Shown here: positions 1-7,791 of the stretch, in pieces | Layout: each line of letters begins with the position of its first letter | Numbering within the stretch: position 1 is the first letter of the stretch | NCBI RefSeq assembly: GCF_020035535.1 | Contig: NZ_CP083351.1 | Location: 124,001-188,000, forward strand | Direction: 5' to 3' | Length of the DNA stretch: 64,000 bases | DNA from: Ensifer adhaerens | GTDB lineage: Bacteria > Pseudomonadota > Alphaproteobacteria > Rhizobiales > Rhizobiaceae | Translations under genes and position numbers: made by a program | Notes under the pieces: generated by a model | The model's database searches: none | What the model was told of the DNA's origin: nothing | Seen by the model: the letters and a program-made list of their open reading frames with translations, nothing else

Positions 1-1488
1 CGTTGGCTGATTGTCGGTCTGGCCACGGTTGGGCTGAGCTGCCTTGCCGCCGGCGTCGTCTGGCTTTCGACAGGGATCCATGTCTTGGAAGGTGGCAAGG
101 GTCCGACAACGGTCGCGGCATCGATCCCTGAGAGCGTGAAAACCGACGTCGAGAAGGAAACTGCGCGGCTGTCGATCGTCGTTCTGCCCTTCCGCAACCT
201 CAGCAATGAACCCGACCAGGATTACTTTGCCGATAGCCTGACCGACGACATCACGACGGACCTGTCGCGGATTGCCGGCAGCTTCGTCATCTCGCGCAAC
301 ACCGCCTTCACCTTCAAGGGGACATCCAATGACGAACGGACAGTCGCCAATGCTCTGAGCGTCCGCTACCTCCTTGAGGGCAGCGTCCGGCGGACGGGCG
401 ATCAAGTCCGCGTCAACGCCCGGCTGATTGACGGCAGCACCGGCGGACAGTTGTGGAGCGAACGGTTCGAGCACGACATGCGCGACATCGCGGCTTTTCA
501 GGACGAGGTGACCGGACGGATCGTCAACGCGCTCAGCCTCGAACTCGTCGCCACTGAGGCGCATAGGGCGCAACTTGCCCATCCGAACGATCCCGACGCG
601 GTCGATCTGACGATGCGCGGCTGGTGGCTTCTGCGCCAGCCGGCCGATCGACAGCGGATGCTTGACGCGCGCCAGTTGTTCGAGCGCGCTCTGGAAAGGG
701 ACCCCCAATTCGTCCCGGGTCTACTGGGACTGGCGACGACCCACGCGGACATGGTCTTTCTGACCTGGAGCGAAGATCGCGACACGGACCTGGAGCGGGC
801 CGACGCCGCACTGGCGCAAGTTTTCTCGGTCTCTCCCCAGAACGCCGTCGCGTCCTATGTCAGAGCCCATGTGTTCTTCGGTCGAGGGCAGCTTCAGGAC
901 GCGATCGATGCCTGCGAGACGAGTCTGGCGCTCGACCACAACTATGCGTCAGCCTATGGTTTCCTTGCTGCAATGGTCAGGCTGGACGGCCATCCGGAGC
1001 GTAGCGTCAAGCTTCTTCAGCGGGCCATGCTGCTCAGCCCGCGCGATCCCGAGATGTGGACATGGCTGCAATATCTCGGGCGCGCCCAGTCGGACCTCGG
1101 CCAGGCGGAAGACGCGATTGCGAACTTCCGGAGGGCGATCGCCATTAATCCGACGGCCCCAGCCTACCAATGGACCCTGTTGTCCACGGCCTACGCGCGC
1201 GCCAAGCGCCCGACGGAGGCCCGAGAGGCGATGGACACGTTCCTGCGTCTGTCTCCGCACCTGATGGACGGCAGGTCGGGCGAGGTCATGAGGGCGATGC
1301 AGCTCCAGATACAACTGGCCGTCAGAGGATACTACCTTGGCGTAATTGATGGGGACATTGGAAAACAGACCCGAAAGGCTTTGGCATGGTTTCAACGGGA
1401 TCAAGGGATCGCGGCCTCCGAGCAGGCGGATGATGAGACACTTCGTCGCCTAGGGCTGTCGCAAACTGCTTCAGGCAGAGTTCACTAG
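1..1488 (+). CDS. TolB-like / TPR protein with C-terminal peptidoglycan-binding-like domain (5' end outside window)
   Basis: The reading frame is open from base 1, so the N-terminus lies upstream; the visible part is 495 residues. It opens with a hydrophobic membrane segment (about residues 2-22). Next is a TolB/CyaC-like domain (about 57-175) with the usual 'VVLPFRNLSN' and 'YFADSLTDDITTDL' blocks. A TPR-rich region spans about 190-430, and the last 60 residues resemble a peptidoglycan-binding domain ('GYYLGVIDGDIGKQTRKAL'). Rhizobial proteins of this build usually carry an N-terminal adenylate-cyclase or winged-helix domain in the cytoplasm, so the missing part probably holds the output domain. 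Likely a membrane-anchored sensor or scaffold; its ligand cannot be told from the sequence. Confidence 0.8.
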   Translation, partial: RWLIVGLATVGLSCLAAGVVWLSTGIHVLEGGKGPTTVAASIPESVKTDVEKETARLSIVVLPFRNLSNEPDQDYFADSLTDDITTDLSRIAGSFVISRNTAFTFKGTSNDERTVANALSVRYLLEGSVRRTGDQVRVNARLIDGSTGGQLWSERFEHDMRDIAAFQDEVTGRIVNALSLELVATEAHRAQLAHPNDPDAVDLTMRGWWLLRQPADRQRMLDARQLFERALERDPQFVPGLLGLATTHADMVFLTWSEDRDTDLERADAALAQVFSVSPQNAVASYVRAHVFFGRGQLQDAIDACETSLALDHNYASAYGFLAAMVRLDGHPERSVKLLQRAMLLSPRDPEMWTWLQYLGRAQSDLGQAEDAIANFRRAIAINPTAPAYQWTLLSTAYARAKRPTEAREAMDTFLRLSPHLMDGRSGEVMRAMQLQIQLAVRGYYLGVIDGDIGKQTRKALAWFQRDQGIAASEQADDETLRRLGLSQTASGRVH

Positions 1489-1859
1489 CCCGGATCCTTT
1501 GTTTCCCATCGACAACCGTCATTATGTTACCCTAGGTGACCAGCGCCAGGTTCTGCTGCGAGTACAATCGTCGAAATCCAAGTGCGATGAGACCGCCCAA
1601 GCGAATTTGATCATGGCGCTCCATGAAGAAAGGACGCGGCTAATGGAATTTGGCTGGTTCGCCGGACCATACCGACAAAGGCGTGGTGAGCGAAAACCAG
1701 AGACCTTAGCCTTCCCGGGTTTGATACGATCGCCTCGTGATGGCCGGTGCAACATTGCTTGACCTAGATGAAGAACCGCTCGATCATTCACGCCTCGACC
1801 CACCTCAAAATGGTAGGGTCGCTTGTTGATTTGGCAGACTACGCTCCTGGAGCAAGGCG
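1489..1859. other. Non-coding gap before nitrile hydratase operon
   Basis: 371 bases between the TPR protein and nthA. Short open frames occur on both strands but none has a convincing ribosome site or recognisable protein. The nitrile hydratase promoter should lie here; I see no clear -35/-10 pair. Confidence 0.5.
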
Positions 1860-2507
1860 ATGACAAGCTTCGATTCGCGACGCATTTCCAGTATTCATCA
1901 CGACCTGCATCAGCACTTGCCCTCCGAGCCCATGCTGAGAACCAAAGCACTCGAAAGCCTTCTGGTGGAAAAGCGGCTGATCGATCCCGCTGCTATGGAC
2001 GCTTGGATCGAAATGTACCGCGACGAGATCGGACCCAAGCGCGGGGCGAAGATCGTGGCGCGGGCGTGGAGAGAACCGTCGTTCAAAAGGGCTCTTCTCG
2101 AAAATGCGACCGCTGCAATCGAGCAGTTCGGATTTGCTGGGCACGGAACGGGTCACCTGCAGGCGGTTGAGAATACATCAGAGATACACAATCTCGTCGT
2201 CTGCACCCTTTGTTCCTGCTACCCATTCTCGATTCTGGGAATTCCGCCTGCGTGGTACAAGTCGAACGAATACAGGGCGCGCGCTGTGCGCGAACCGCGT
2301 GCCGTTTTGTCGGAGTTTGGCGTGGAAATTCCCCCGACTGTCGAGGTGCGGGTCTGGGACTCGACGTCGGAGAGACGATATCTGGTGATACCGCAGCAGC
2401 CCAACGGTGTGGAATCCTGGAGCGAAGAGCAGCTCGCGGAGCTGGTCTCGCGTAATTCTATGATCGGAACGCAAAGGGATCTTTCTCCAACCAGGAGGGA
2501 AGCCTGA
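1860..2507 (+). CDS. nthA: Nitrile hydratase alpha subunit, cobalt type
   Basis: 215 residues, the normal size. Nitrile hydratase converts organic nitriles to amides in the cytoplasm as an alpha/beta heteromer. The metal-binding claw is visible as 'VCTLCSCYP' with Cys115, Cys118, Ser119 and Cys120. Thr in the second position is the hallmark of the non-corrin cobalt class (the iron class has VCSLCSC). 'GTGHLQAVENT' and 'AWYKSNEYRARAV' are also typical. The start ATG follows a GGAG about 7 bases upstream. The stop overlaps the nthB start (TGATG), so the two are translationally coupled. The related thiocyanate hydrolase gamma subunit shares the claw, but beta subunit size and gene order favour nitrile hydratase. 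Confidence 0.93.
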   Translation: MTSFDSRRISSIHHDLHQHLPSEPMLRTKALESLLVEKRLIDPAAMDAWIEMYRDEIGPKRGAKIVARAWREPSFKRALLENATAAIEQFGFAGHGTGHLQAVENTSEIHNLVVCTLCSCYPFSILGIPPAWYKSNEYRARAVREPRAVLSEFGVEIPPTVEVRVWDSTSERRYLVIPQQPNGVESWSEEQLAELVSRNSMIGTQRDLSPTRREA

Positions 2508-3163
2508 TGGACGGCGTTCACGATCTTGGCGGGCGCGAAGGATTTGGCCCCATTTTAGGCAAGGATGACGAGCGTCCCTTCCGTTCGGATTGGGAAATGC
2601 GAGCTTTCGGTCTAGCCCAGGCTGCCGCTGGCGATGCGGACTGGTCGATTGATTGGTTCAGGCATTGCCGCGAGTTGATCATTCCGGCCGAATATTTGAC
2701 GCGGCCATACTTCGATCAATGGGTGGTGACGATCGCAGCCCAGATGATTGATGCCGGCTATCTTACATTGGAGGAACTCGATTCTGGCCGGTCGTCATTT
2801 GCACGCCAGCCTGGCTATCCGCCTGAAACCGCGGACGAGGCGCGTGCCTACGTCAAGTCTGCGCGCAGCTACGTTCTTGGTTCCGAGGCGCCGCCGTTAT
2901 TCGTCGCGGGCGATGCGGTGCGCGGCAAATCCCTGGGACATCCCGGACATACGCGCTTGCCGTCCTATGCCCGGGGAAGGCGTGGAAGCGTGATTGCGCA
3001 TCACGGCGCCCATGTACTGCCGGATGCGTCAGCCGCCGGATCGCCCAGAGGCGAGCACCTTTACACGGTTGGCTTTGCCGCGTCGGAGTTGTGGCCGGAA
3101 ACCCACGACAGCCGCGATCAAGTTTTCGTCGATCTCTGGGAGAGCTATCTTGAGCGGATCTGA
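2507..3163 (+). CDS. nthB: Nitrile hydratase beta subunit
   Basis: 218 residues beginning 'MDGVHDLGGREGFGPI', the conserved N-terminal signature of the beta subunit. It ends with the SH3-like barrel segment, including 'HPGHTRLPSYARGRRG', that packs on the alpha subunit and shapes the active site. The start overlaps the nthA stop by one base and the 3' end overlaps the accessory gene by 14 bases, so the three genes form one operon. The substrate nitrile cannot be read from sequence. Rhizobial enzymes are often tied to plant nitriles such as indole-3-acetonitrile, which is only a possibility here; no amidase gene follows in the window. Confidence 0.92.
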   Translation: MDGVHDLGGREGFGPILGKDDERPFRSDWEMRAFGLAQAAAGDADWSIDWFRHCRELIIPAEYLTRPYFDQWVVTIAAQMIDAGYLTLEELDSGRSSFARQPGYPPETADEARAYVKSARSYVLGSEAPPLFVAGDAVRGKSLGHPGHTRLPSYARGRRGSVIAHHGAHVLPDASAAGSPRGEHLYTVGFAASELWPETHDSRDQVFVDLWESYLERI

Positions 3164-3506
3164 CCCCCGGACGGCCCACCTGACACAAAGGGACAGCGAA
3201 CCGGCTTTCGCGGAGCCGTGGCATGCTCAGGCTTCCGCGATGGCAAGTTTGTTGGTTGCTTCGGGCGTAATATCAGGAGCGCATTGGTCTGAAACCCTGG
3301 GAGCGAAGTTGCGCGAGGCACATCTCGCCGGACAGTCGGATGACACCGAGACCTACTATCGTGCCGTGTTGTCCGCGCTCGAAAGTCTCCTCGATCAAGT
3401 ACGCGCGATTTCCGGCAATGAACTAATCCAGCGGCGAGACGCCTGGGAGCGCGCATACTTGCGGACGCCCCACGGACGGCCCGTCGTGCTGAATGGGGAC
3501 TTGTGA
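3150..3506 (+). CDS. Nitrile hydratase accessory protein (cobalt activator type)
   Basis: About 118 residues from a TTG start inside the end of nthB. GGGAG lies just upstream at 3137-3142 and no ATG or GTG fits as well. The protein resembles the small accessory or activator proteins encoded after cobalt-type nitrile hydratases, which help load cobalt into the alpha subunit and are themselves beta-like. Visible landmarks are 'FAEPWHAQASAMASLL', 'GLISGAHWSETLG'-like sequence in the middle, and a C-terminal 'RRDAWERAYLRTPHGRPV'. The order alpha, beta, activator is the standard one. The longer upstream extension of this frame overlaps nthB and is unlikely to be translated. Confidence 0.8.
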   Translation: MSGSDPRTAHLTQRDSEPAFAEPWHAQASAMASLLVASGVISGAHWSETLGAKLREAHLAGQSDDTETYYRAVLSALESLLDQVRAISGNELIQRRDAWERAYLRTPHGRPVVLNGDL

Positions 3507-3632
3507 CAATCGTTCCTGCTGTTAACTCGATGTCCGAGCTATCGTACCACAAAGCCTAAGAGGCGATCTTGTAAGCCGGCACACGACACAATGGCACCCG
3601 TGCCCGAAGCCGTGGAACATAAATGAGGGATT

Positions 3633-3658
3633 TGGTGGGCCCGGCCTGACTTGAACCT
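3633..3658 (-). other. tRNA 3'-end-like fragment (possible attachment-site remnant)
   Basis: Read on the minus strand this ends GCCGGGCCCACCA after a GGTTCAAGTC stretch, like the T-arm and acceptor end of a tRNA with CCA. The rest of a tRNA is absent. The same 13-mer TGGTGGGCCCGGC recurs at 40645-40657 in the same orientation. Such remnants are commonly left by elements that integrate at tRNA 3' ends. Confidence 0.35.
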
Positions 3659-3766
3659 GAAAGAGCGAATTCGATCGCCGGGGAATGATTCGGGTCATAA
3701 TCGAGCGCATCAACGACGTTGCTCGCCTGGTCGATCGGGCTGATGGGTCGAGCTTAGCCGAGATCC

Positions 3767-4147
3767 CTAGGCCGCGACTTCGCCGATCAGGGAACCAGCC
3801 GGAATGTTCCATTCTTTGCTGAGCTTTCTAATCTGATCCAGATTAATTTCCCGTTTTCCGTTCAGAAGATCGGCCGCCCGCGCTTTCGAACCAATAACCG
3901 CCACGAGATCGGCGCGCGTGTAGTTGTTCGCAGCCATCACCGACTTGACCACTTCAACGGGGCTCGCCGTCGGGATTGGATAGTGCTTGCCCTCGTACTG
4001 TTCGATCAGAAGGACGAGCGCGTCAAAGTGCGCAGCTTCCTCAGAGCCTTCTTGGGGTTCGGCTTCGAAATATGGCCGAACTTCCTTCAGTGCGGCGTTG
4101 TACTCGGCCTCACTCTGAAGCGTCCGAAAACCTTTCAAATCCAACAT
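3767..4147 (-). CDS. higA: HigA-type antitoxin with C-terminal XRE helix-turn-helix
   Basis: 126 residues. The N-terminal half ('TLQSEAEYNAALKEVRPYF', about residues 8-26) and the C-terminal helix-turn-helix ('YTRADLVAVIGSKARAADLL') match HigA proteins of the HigBA type. These neutralise the HigB toxin and repress their own operon. It lies 17 bases downstream of higB on the same strand, the usual toxin-first order of higBA. Two palindromes upstream of higB are candidate binding sites. The reading frame is complete and shows no damage. Confidence 0.85.
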   Translation of the reverse strand: MLDLKGFRTLQSEAEYNAALKEVRPYFEAEPQEGSEEAAHFDALVLLIEQYEGKHYPIPTASPVEVVKSVMAANNYTRADLVAVIGSKARAADLLNGKREINLDQIRKLSKEWNIPAGSLIGEVAA

Positions 4148-4164
4148 GTCGACTTCCTTTCACG

Positions 4165-4476
4165 TCAGAGTTCTTTGACGTCGATCGCATCGTACTGGGC
4201 GTGCGTCCCGACAAACAGGACGAAAATCCGCTTGGACCGAAACGCGACCAGCCCCACAATGCGGTACTTGTTGCCGCCGACGCCGAAGATAACCTTGTTG
4301 CCGGCCACCAGATCAGCTGAGTTAAATGTCTTCTTTAACTCGCTGAAATTATTCCAGCTCGCCTTCGATGCGGTAGTATACCATTCCGTCATTGCGGCTC
4401 GCGCGGTCTCTTTGGGGACGCCTTTCGGCAAGCTATTCCAAAAGCTGACCAGCGCAGATTTAGCGATAACGTTCAC
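4165..4476 (-). CDS. higB: HigB-type mRNA interferase toxin
   Basis: 103 residues from a GTG start preceded by AGGGAC. 'KASWNNFSELKKTFNSADLV' and 'GGNKYRIVGLVAFRSKRIFV' are typical of HigB toxins of the RelE superfamily, which cut mRNA at the ribosome. The C-terminal 'FVLFVGTHAQYDAIDV' fits the family end. It precedes higA in one operon. A copy of about 40 bases of its 3' end is found fused to a ParE-like gene at 46580-46621. Confidence 0.87.
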   Translation of the reverse strand: MNVIAKSALVSFWNSLPKGVPKETARAAMTEWYTTASKASWNNFSELKKTFNSADLVAGNKVIFGVGGNKYRIVGLVAFRSKRIFVLFVGTHAQYDAIDVKEL

Positions 4477-4496
4477 TTGAGTCCCTATTTAACGAA

Positions 4497-4537
4497 TTCC
4501 CAATCTGGAAACAAGCATAATGTTCCCAGTTTGGGAA
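4497..4537. promoter_or_regulatory. Paired palindromes in the higBA control region
   Basis: Two related inverted repeats lie just upstream of higB: TTCCCA-ATC-TGGAA at 4497-4510 and TTCCCA-GTT-TGGGAA at 4523-4537, with starts 26 bases apart. They resemble dyad operators bound by HigA-type repressors. On the minus strand, TTGTTT and TAAATA spaced by 17 bases overlap the first palindrome and could be the promoter, which would fit autorepression. Confidence 0.55.
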
Positions 4538-4670
4538 TTTGTTCCGAGTCATTCTTTGATAAGATCCAGTCAACGCTGAATGCAAATCTCGGGCAGCACT
4601 GTCTGACATACCTTCGAGTGCGGGTCCAACTCGGAAAACGCGCTATTCCTTTGGCCGCCAGCGATCAAGT

Positions 4671-5078
4671 TCACTTATGGGGCCTGGTCGCCTTCACCAT
4701 TTTTGGGACCTTCCGCGAAACCTCCTCAAGCGTCGTCATAACCCGGTTCATCTGCGAGAGCATGGACGTCAGCTCAGGAGCATATCGGACGATGAGATAT
4801 TCTTTAGCTGAGGAGAGCGTTGCCAGGTGCGCCAGCGTGCGCTGGCGCAAGACAAGTCCTGCGGCCCCCGCTATTCGGGCCCGCTCGCCAAGGTCATGAT
4901 GGAAGTTGTGGATCGGCTCGTCATCGAGGCCTTTCGCCTGAAGAAGAGCATCGAGATAAAGCTCGATGGCATGAAGAGCCAGCAGCCTTTGCGGAAAACG
5001 ATTGGGACTGGATGGGGCCTCACCCAGCTTGACGGCGGCGGCTTTGTATTGCGTCGCCAGGTTCAAAACGTCTCGCAC
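4671..5078 (-). CDS. HEPN-like hypothetical protein
   Basis: 135 residues from a GTG start; an in-frame stop lies 17 codons upstream with no other start between, and there is no strong ribosome site. The protein is alpha-helical and has the spacing of HEPN-type bundles: 'ALHAIELYLDALLQAKG' (about 33-49), 'NFHHDLGERARIAG' and 'EYLIVRYAPEL'. HEPN domains are found in RNases of toxin and defence systems and in stand-alone helpers. The R-x4-6-H nuclease motif is not evident, so RNase activity cannot be claimed. It stands alone between higBA and an IS30 remnant. Confidence 0.6.
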   Translation of the reverse strand: MRDVLNLATQYKAAAVKLGEAPSSPNRFPQRLLALHAIELYLDALLQAKGLDDEPIHNFHHDLGERARIAGAAGLVLRQRTLAHLATLSSAKEYLIVRYAPELTSMLSQMNRVMTTLEEVSRKVPKMVKATRPHK

Positions 5079-5478
5079 ATCCGTTGATTTGCCGAGGTTG
5101 GCGTCGGACCGTTCTCCCTGCGCCCGTCAAGTTCTGCAATACGCGCGCTCAGCAGCTGTCCGGCAACAGGCAGAAGGTTGCGACGATCGATCCGGTAGGG
5201 CAGGTTTTTGGGGGCGCCATCGTTCGCGCATCTATTTCTACGCGTAATTGCAGGCAAAGTCCGGGTTTCACCAGGACTAGCTTGCCTTTCGCGTGGATGA
5301 TTGTGGAGGACGGCCCGGTGGCTGGCGGCTCAGACCGTCCTGCCGTTTTCGGCTCTCGATTCCCGTCTTGCGCCGGAACATTGATGCCCTAGAAATGCAA
5401 CCGAACTCCCATGAGACAACCGTAAAGTCGAAAGACAGATCAACCTGGCAAAGGCTCGTTGCGCGTATGTTCACCGTC
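5079..5478. other. Gap with no recognisable gene
   Basis: About 400 bases between the HEPN-like gene and the IS30 end. A minus-strand frame up to 5257 runs into the HEPN-like gene region, but its protein is unfamiliar. Nothing here is convincing as a gene. Confidence 0.4.
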
Positions 5479-6386
5479 GGGAGATCCTAACTGAAGTGCA
5501 ACACGCCGGTTTTCAGGGTAGGGGTTCAGCCTCCCTCTTGCAAATGTGCGCGGAACACTTCGGCGGGCGTCCGGTAGTCGAGGCACTTTCGCGGCTGGTC
5601 GTTGAGATGGCGAGCAAGCTGGATGAGCTTGCGTTGCGACACGCCTGCAAGATCGGTATCGCCTGGCATGAACCGACGGATGCGCTTGTTGATGTTTTCC
5701 ACGGCACCTTTCTGCCACGGTGCACTGGGGTCGCAAAACCAGCTCCGCGCGCCGATACCATCTTCCAAAGCCCTGAAGCCGGCAAACTCCGTGCCGCGAT
5801 CAAAGGTGAAGCTCTGCCGGGCAAAGGCTGGCAAGGGAGAGAACGTTTCGATGATCTTGTCCATGATCGGCCGCGAGTGCCGGCTCTGGTTCTTGATCAT
5901 GACGGTGTAGCGGCTCTTGCGCTCGATCAGTGAGGTTACGTTGGCGTTGCCCAGGTCACGTTGGAAGATCAACAAGTCGCCTTCCCAATGCCCGAACTGC
6001 GAACGATCACCAATGAAATCAGGACGTTGCAATATCCAGCAGGCAGCAGGAAAAGTGCCGCCGCGCGGCTTCCTCGCGCCGCGGGGACGGCGTTTGCGGC
6101 GACCTTCCGTCAGATGCTGATAGAGCTCCAGCGCCTGATCGTCCTTGCCGTAGATGAAGCGATAGATCGTCTCGGTACAGACCCGCACGGCGCTCACGCC
6201 ATCGGCGAGCAGACGACCGGCGATCTGTTGCGGGGACCACAGCGCCTTCAGCTGTTCGACCACCAGTTCGCGCAATTGCGGGTGCCGCACAAGCTCTTTG
6301 CGGATGCCGTCAGCAACGGTCGGGAAGTAACCGCTATAGTCGGGCAGCTCGCGATCGTGGAAGGTGTTGCGCCGGATCTCACGGTA
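5479..6386 (-). mobile_element. Truncated IS30-family element
   Basis: The terminal inverted repeat lies at 5479-5504 and matches that of the intact copy at 45061-45086. Sequence identity to the intact IS30 runs to 6386 and then stops inside transposase codon ~40, so the 5' end of the element and its other inverted repeat are lost. There is also an internal 21-base deletion relative to the intact copy. The element cannot move on its own. Confidence 0.9.
5526..6386 (-). pseudogene. IS30-family transposase, N-terminally truncated
   Basis: The frame keeps the DDE integrase core, including 'YREIRRNTFHDRELPDYSGY', 'GDRSQFGHWEGDLLIF', 'SFTFDRGTEFAGF' and 'WQKGAVENINKRIRRF'. It has lost about the first 40 residues, which hold the DNA-binding helix-turn-helix, compared with the 333-residue copy at 44038-45039. 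Seven residues (R-Q-R-L-R-K and a neighbour) are deleted where the intact copy reads 'KERRQRLRKLVRHP'. The open frame runs on to 6434, but that part is unrelated flanking DNA. Non-functional by inference. Confidence 0.88.
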
Positions 6387-6439
6387 CCTTCTGTGCGTTT
6401 GAGATCGCATAATGTATCGACTGGAAGGCTCCATTATGC

Positions 6440-6659
6440 TGCTCGATCGATTTCTGGGGCCAACTCCAGTGCATGGAGCGTTATTTCCTCTCGAGGTTAA
6501 AGCTGGTCTGCATGTTCATCCAAAATTCCGCTGTTGTGCGGAAGTATTTGGCGTGCCGCTGAGCGGTATCCATCGTTATCGGTGTTTGTTCCGCCATACG
6601 AGTGCGAGGAACCTCACGGAGGCTCCGGCCGGATGGATCGGTGGAAGAATGTGGGTCAT
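6440..6659 (-). pseudogene. HigA antitoxin relic, related to the copy at 17716-18015
   Basis: The DNA is clearly similar to the intact higA at 17716-18015 over both ends. It opens 'MTHILPPIHP' from 6659 and later encodes 'EFWMNMQTSFNL'. About 80-100 bases of the centre, including the helix-turn-helix, are missing and the frame is broken. No toxin partner remains. It directly abuts the broken end of IS30, so insertion and deletion of that element may have destroyed the locus. Confidence 0.75.
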
Positions 6660-6720
6660 CCGTCTTTCAAGTTGGCTAGAGGCTAATCGTTCAAAACTTG
6701 CAATGCTGGAACTTGAAGTG

Positions 6721-6748
6721 TGACTACAATGGCACTACATTGCAGTCA
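6721..6748. promoter_or_regulatory. Palindrome upstream of fitAB-type operon
   Basis: Half sites TGACTACAATG (6721-6731) and CATTGCAGTCA (6738-6748) form an inverted repeat with one mismatch and a 6-base spacer, ending 26 bases before the antitoxin start. Ribbon-helix-helix FitA/VapB antitoxins bind such dyads to repress their operons. Confidence 0.55.
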
Positions 6749-6774
6749 ATGAAGTCGAATAGGAGGGTCTGACT

Positions 6775-7029
6775 ATGGCGATCCTGACGGTACGAAATGT
6801 GCCTGATGAAGTGCACCGCGCTTTGCGTGTCCGGGCGGCGATTCACGGCCGCAGCACAGAGGCGGAAGTCCGCGAGATTTTGGAACGTGCGGTCAAGCCC
6901 GAACAGCGTGTCCGCATAGGCGACGCCTTGGCTGAGCTGAGCGGGCGGCTTGGCCTGACCAATGAGGATTTTGAAGTGTTCGACCAGGTGCGAGACAAAG
7001 TGCCGGCTGAGCCAATGAGGTTTGAATGA
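6775..7029 (+). CDS. FitA-like ribbon-helix-helix antitoxin
   Basis: 84 residues with a strong AGGAGG at 6761-6766. 'AILTVRNVPDEVHRALRVRA' followed by 'STEAEVREILERAV' is the classic FitA/Arc-type ribbon-helix-helix fold for DNA binding and dimerisation. The C-terminal tail would wrap the PIN-domain toxin. The stop overlaps the toxin start by ATGA, so the two proteins are coupled, as in FitAB and VapBC systems. A palindrome upstream is its likely operator. Confidence 0.88.
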   Translation: MAILTVRNVPDEVHRALRVRAAIHGRSTEAEVREILERAVKPEQRVRIGDALAELSGRLGLTNEDFEVFDQVRDKVPAEPMRFE

Positions 7030-7445
7030 TCGTTCTGGACACAAATGTCGTCTCGGAAGCGATGAAGCCGGCCCCGGATTTAGCCGTGCGTAATTGGTTA
7101 AATGATCAAGTGGCTGAAACCTTGTATCTGTCCAGTGTGACGCTGGCGGAGTTACTCTTTGGCATTGCTGCGCTGCCGGAGGGACGGCGCAAAAAGGCGT
7201 TGGCCGAAACTCTTGATGGTATGCTCGAACTGTTTGATGATCGCGTGTTGCCATTCGACACTGCAGCCGCTCGGCACTATGCCGACCTTGCGGCAATCGC
7301 GCGAGCGGCGGGGAAGGGATTTCCGACACCTGATGGTTACATTGTCGCTATCGCAGCCTCCAGGGGGTTTATAATCGCAACACGCGATACAAGCCCTTTT
7401 GAGGCGGCAGGTCTCTCCGTCGTAAATCCTTGGAGTGACCTATAG
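7026..7445 (+). CDS. FitB/VapC-like PIN-domain toxin
   Basis: 139 residues. The PIN-domain acidic residues are visible: Asp in 'IVLDTNVVSEAMKP' at the N-terminus, Glu in 'TLAELLFGIAALPEG', and the C-terminal Asp residues in 'PTPDGYIVAIA' and 'ATRDTSPFEAAG'. These bind Mg2+ and cut RNA, often tRNA or rRNA. Length and the 'EGRRKKAL' insert are typical of the FitB subgroup. The frame is intact and coupled to the antitoxin, so the system is probably functional. Confidence 0.9.
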   Translation: MIVLDTNVVSEAMKPAPDLAVRNWLNDQVAETLYLSSVTLAELLFGIAALPEGRRKKALAETLDGMLELFDDRVLPFDTAAARHYADLAAIARAAGKGFPTPDGYIVAIAASRGFIIATRDTSPFEAAGLSVVNPWSDL

Positions 7446-7703
7446 ACTCGTCATACGGTGGGTCTCAGGTTCGAATGCGTTCAAAAGCAAGGGTAAGATC
7501 GACATTCCGGGCTAGCGCATGTTGTTGGCTTCCGACGTCCTTAATCGGAAGGAACTCAATGGATCGACGGGAGTGTGCACGCTCTGGGATATTACCCGTC
7601 TTGCCGCACCTATGAACATCATGCTGGCCATTGATGGCTCGACATCGAGCCAGTTCAACCCACCGTCCAGGGGGGCATCCGGAATTGTTGATAGCATTGA
7701 GCA

Positions 7704-7730
7704 CAAAATTGTACCTCCATAACAATTTTG
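7704..7730. promoter_or_regulatory. Operator-like inverted repeat 1 upstream of XRE-cupin regulator
   Basis: CAAAATTGT (7704-7712) and ACAATTTTG (7722-7730) are a perfect inverted repeat with a 9-base spacer. A TTGACG that could serve as a -35 box lies immediately after it at 7732-7737. A near copy lies at 7755-7780, about 50 bases downstream, on the same face of the helix. Confidence 0.65.
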
Positions 7731-7754
7731 CTTGACGAGGGGCCGGGCTGAAGG

Positions 7755-7780
7755 CAAATTGTACCTATAGAACAATTTTG
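7755..7780. promoter_or_regulatory. Operator-like inverted repeat 2 overlapping regulator 5' region
   Basis: CAAATTGT (7755-7762) and ACAATTTTG (7772-7780) repeat the upstream operator, with the spacer 'acctataga' against 'acctccata' in the first. It ends one base before the GGAGG ribosome site of the regulator gene, well placed for autorepression. Confidence 0.65.
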
Positions 7781-7791
7781 GGAGGATTGTT

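Noticed and set aside
1499..1762. Short plus-strand frame after the TPR protein
   Set aside because: No ribosome site, no recognisable protein, and competing frames on the other strand.
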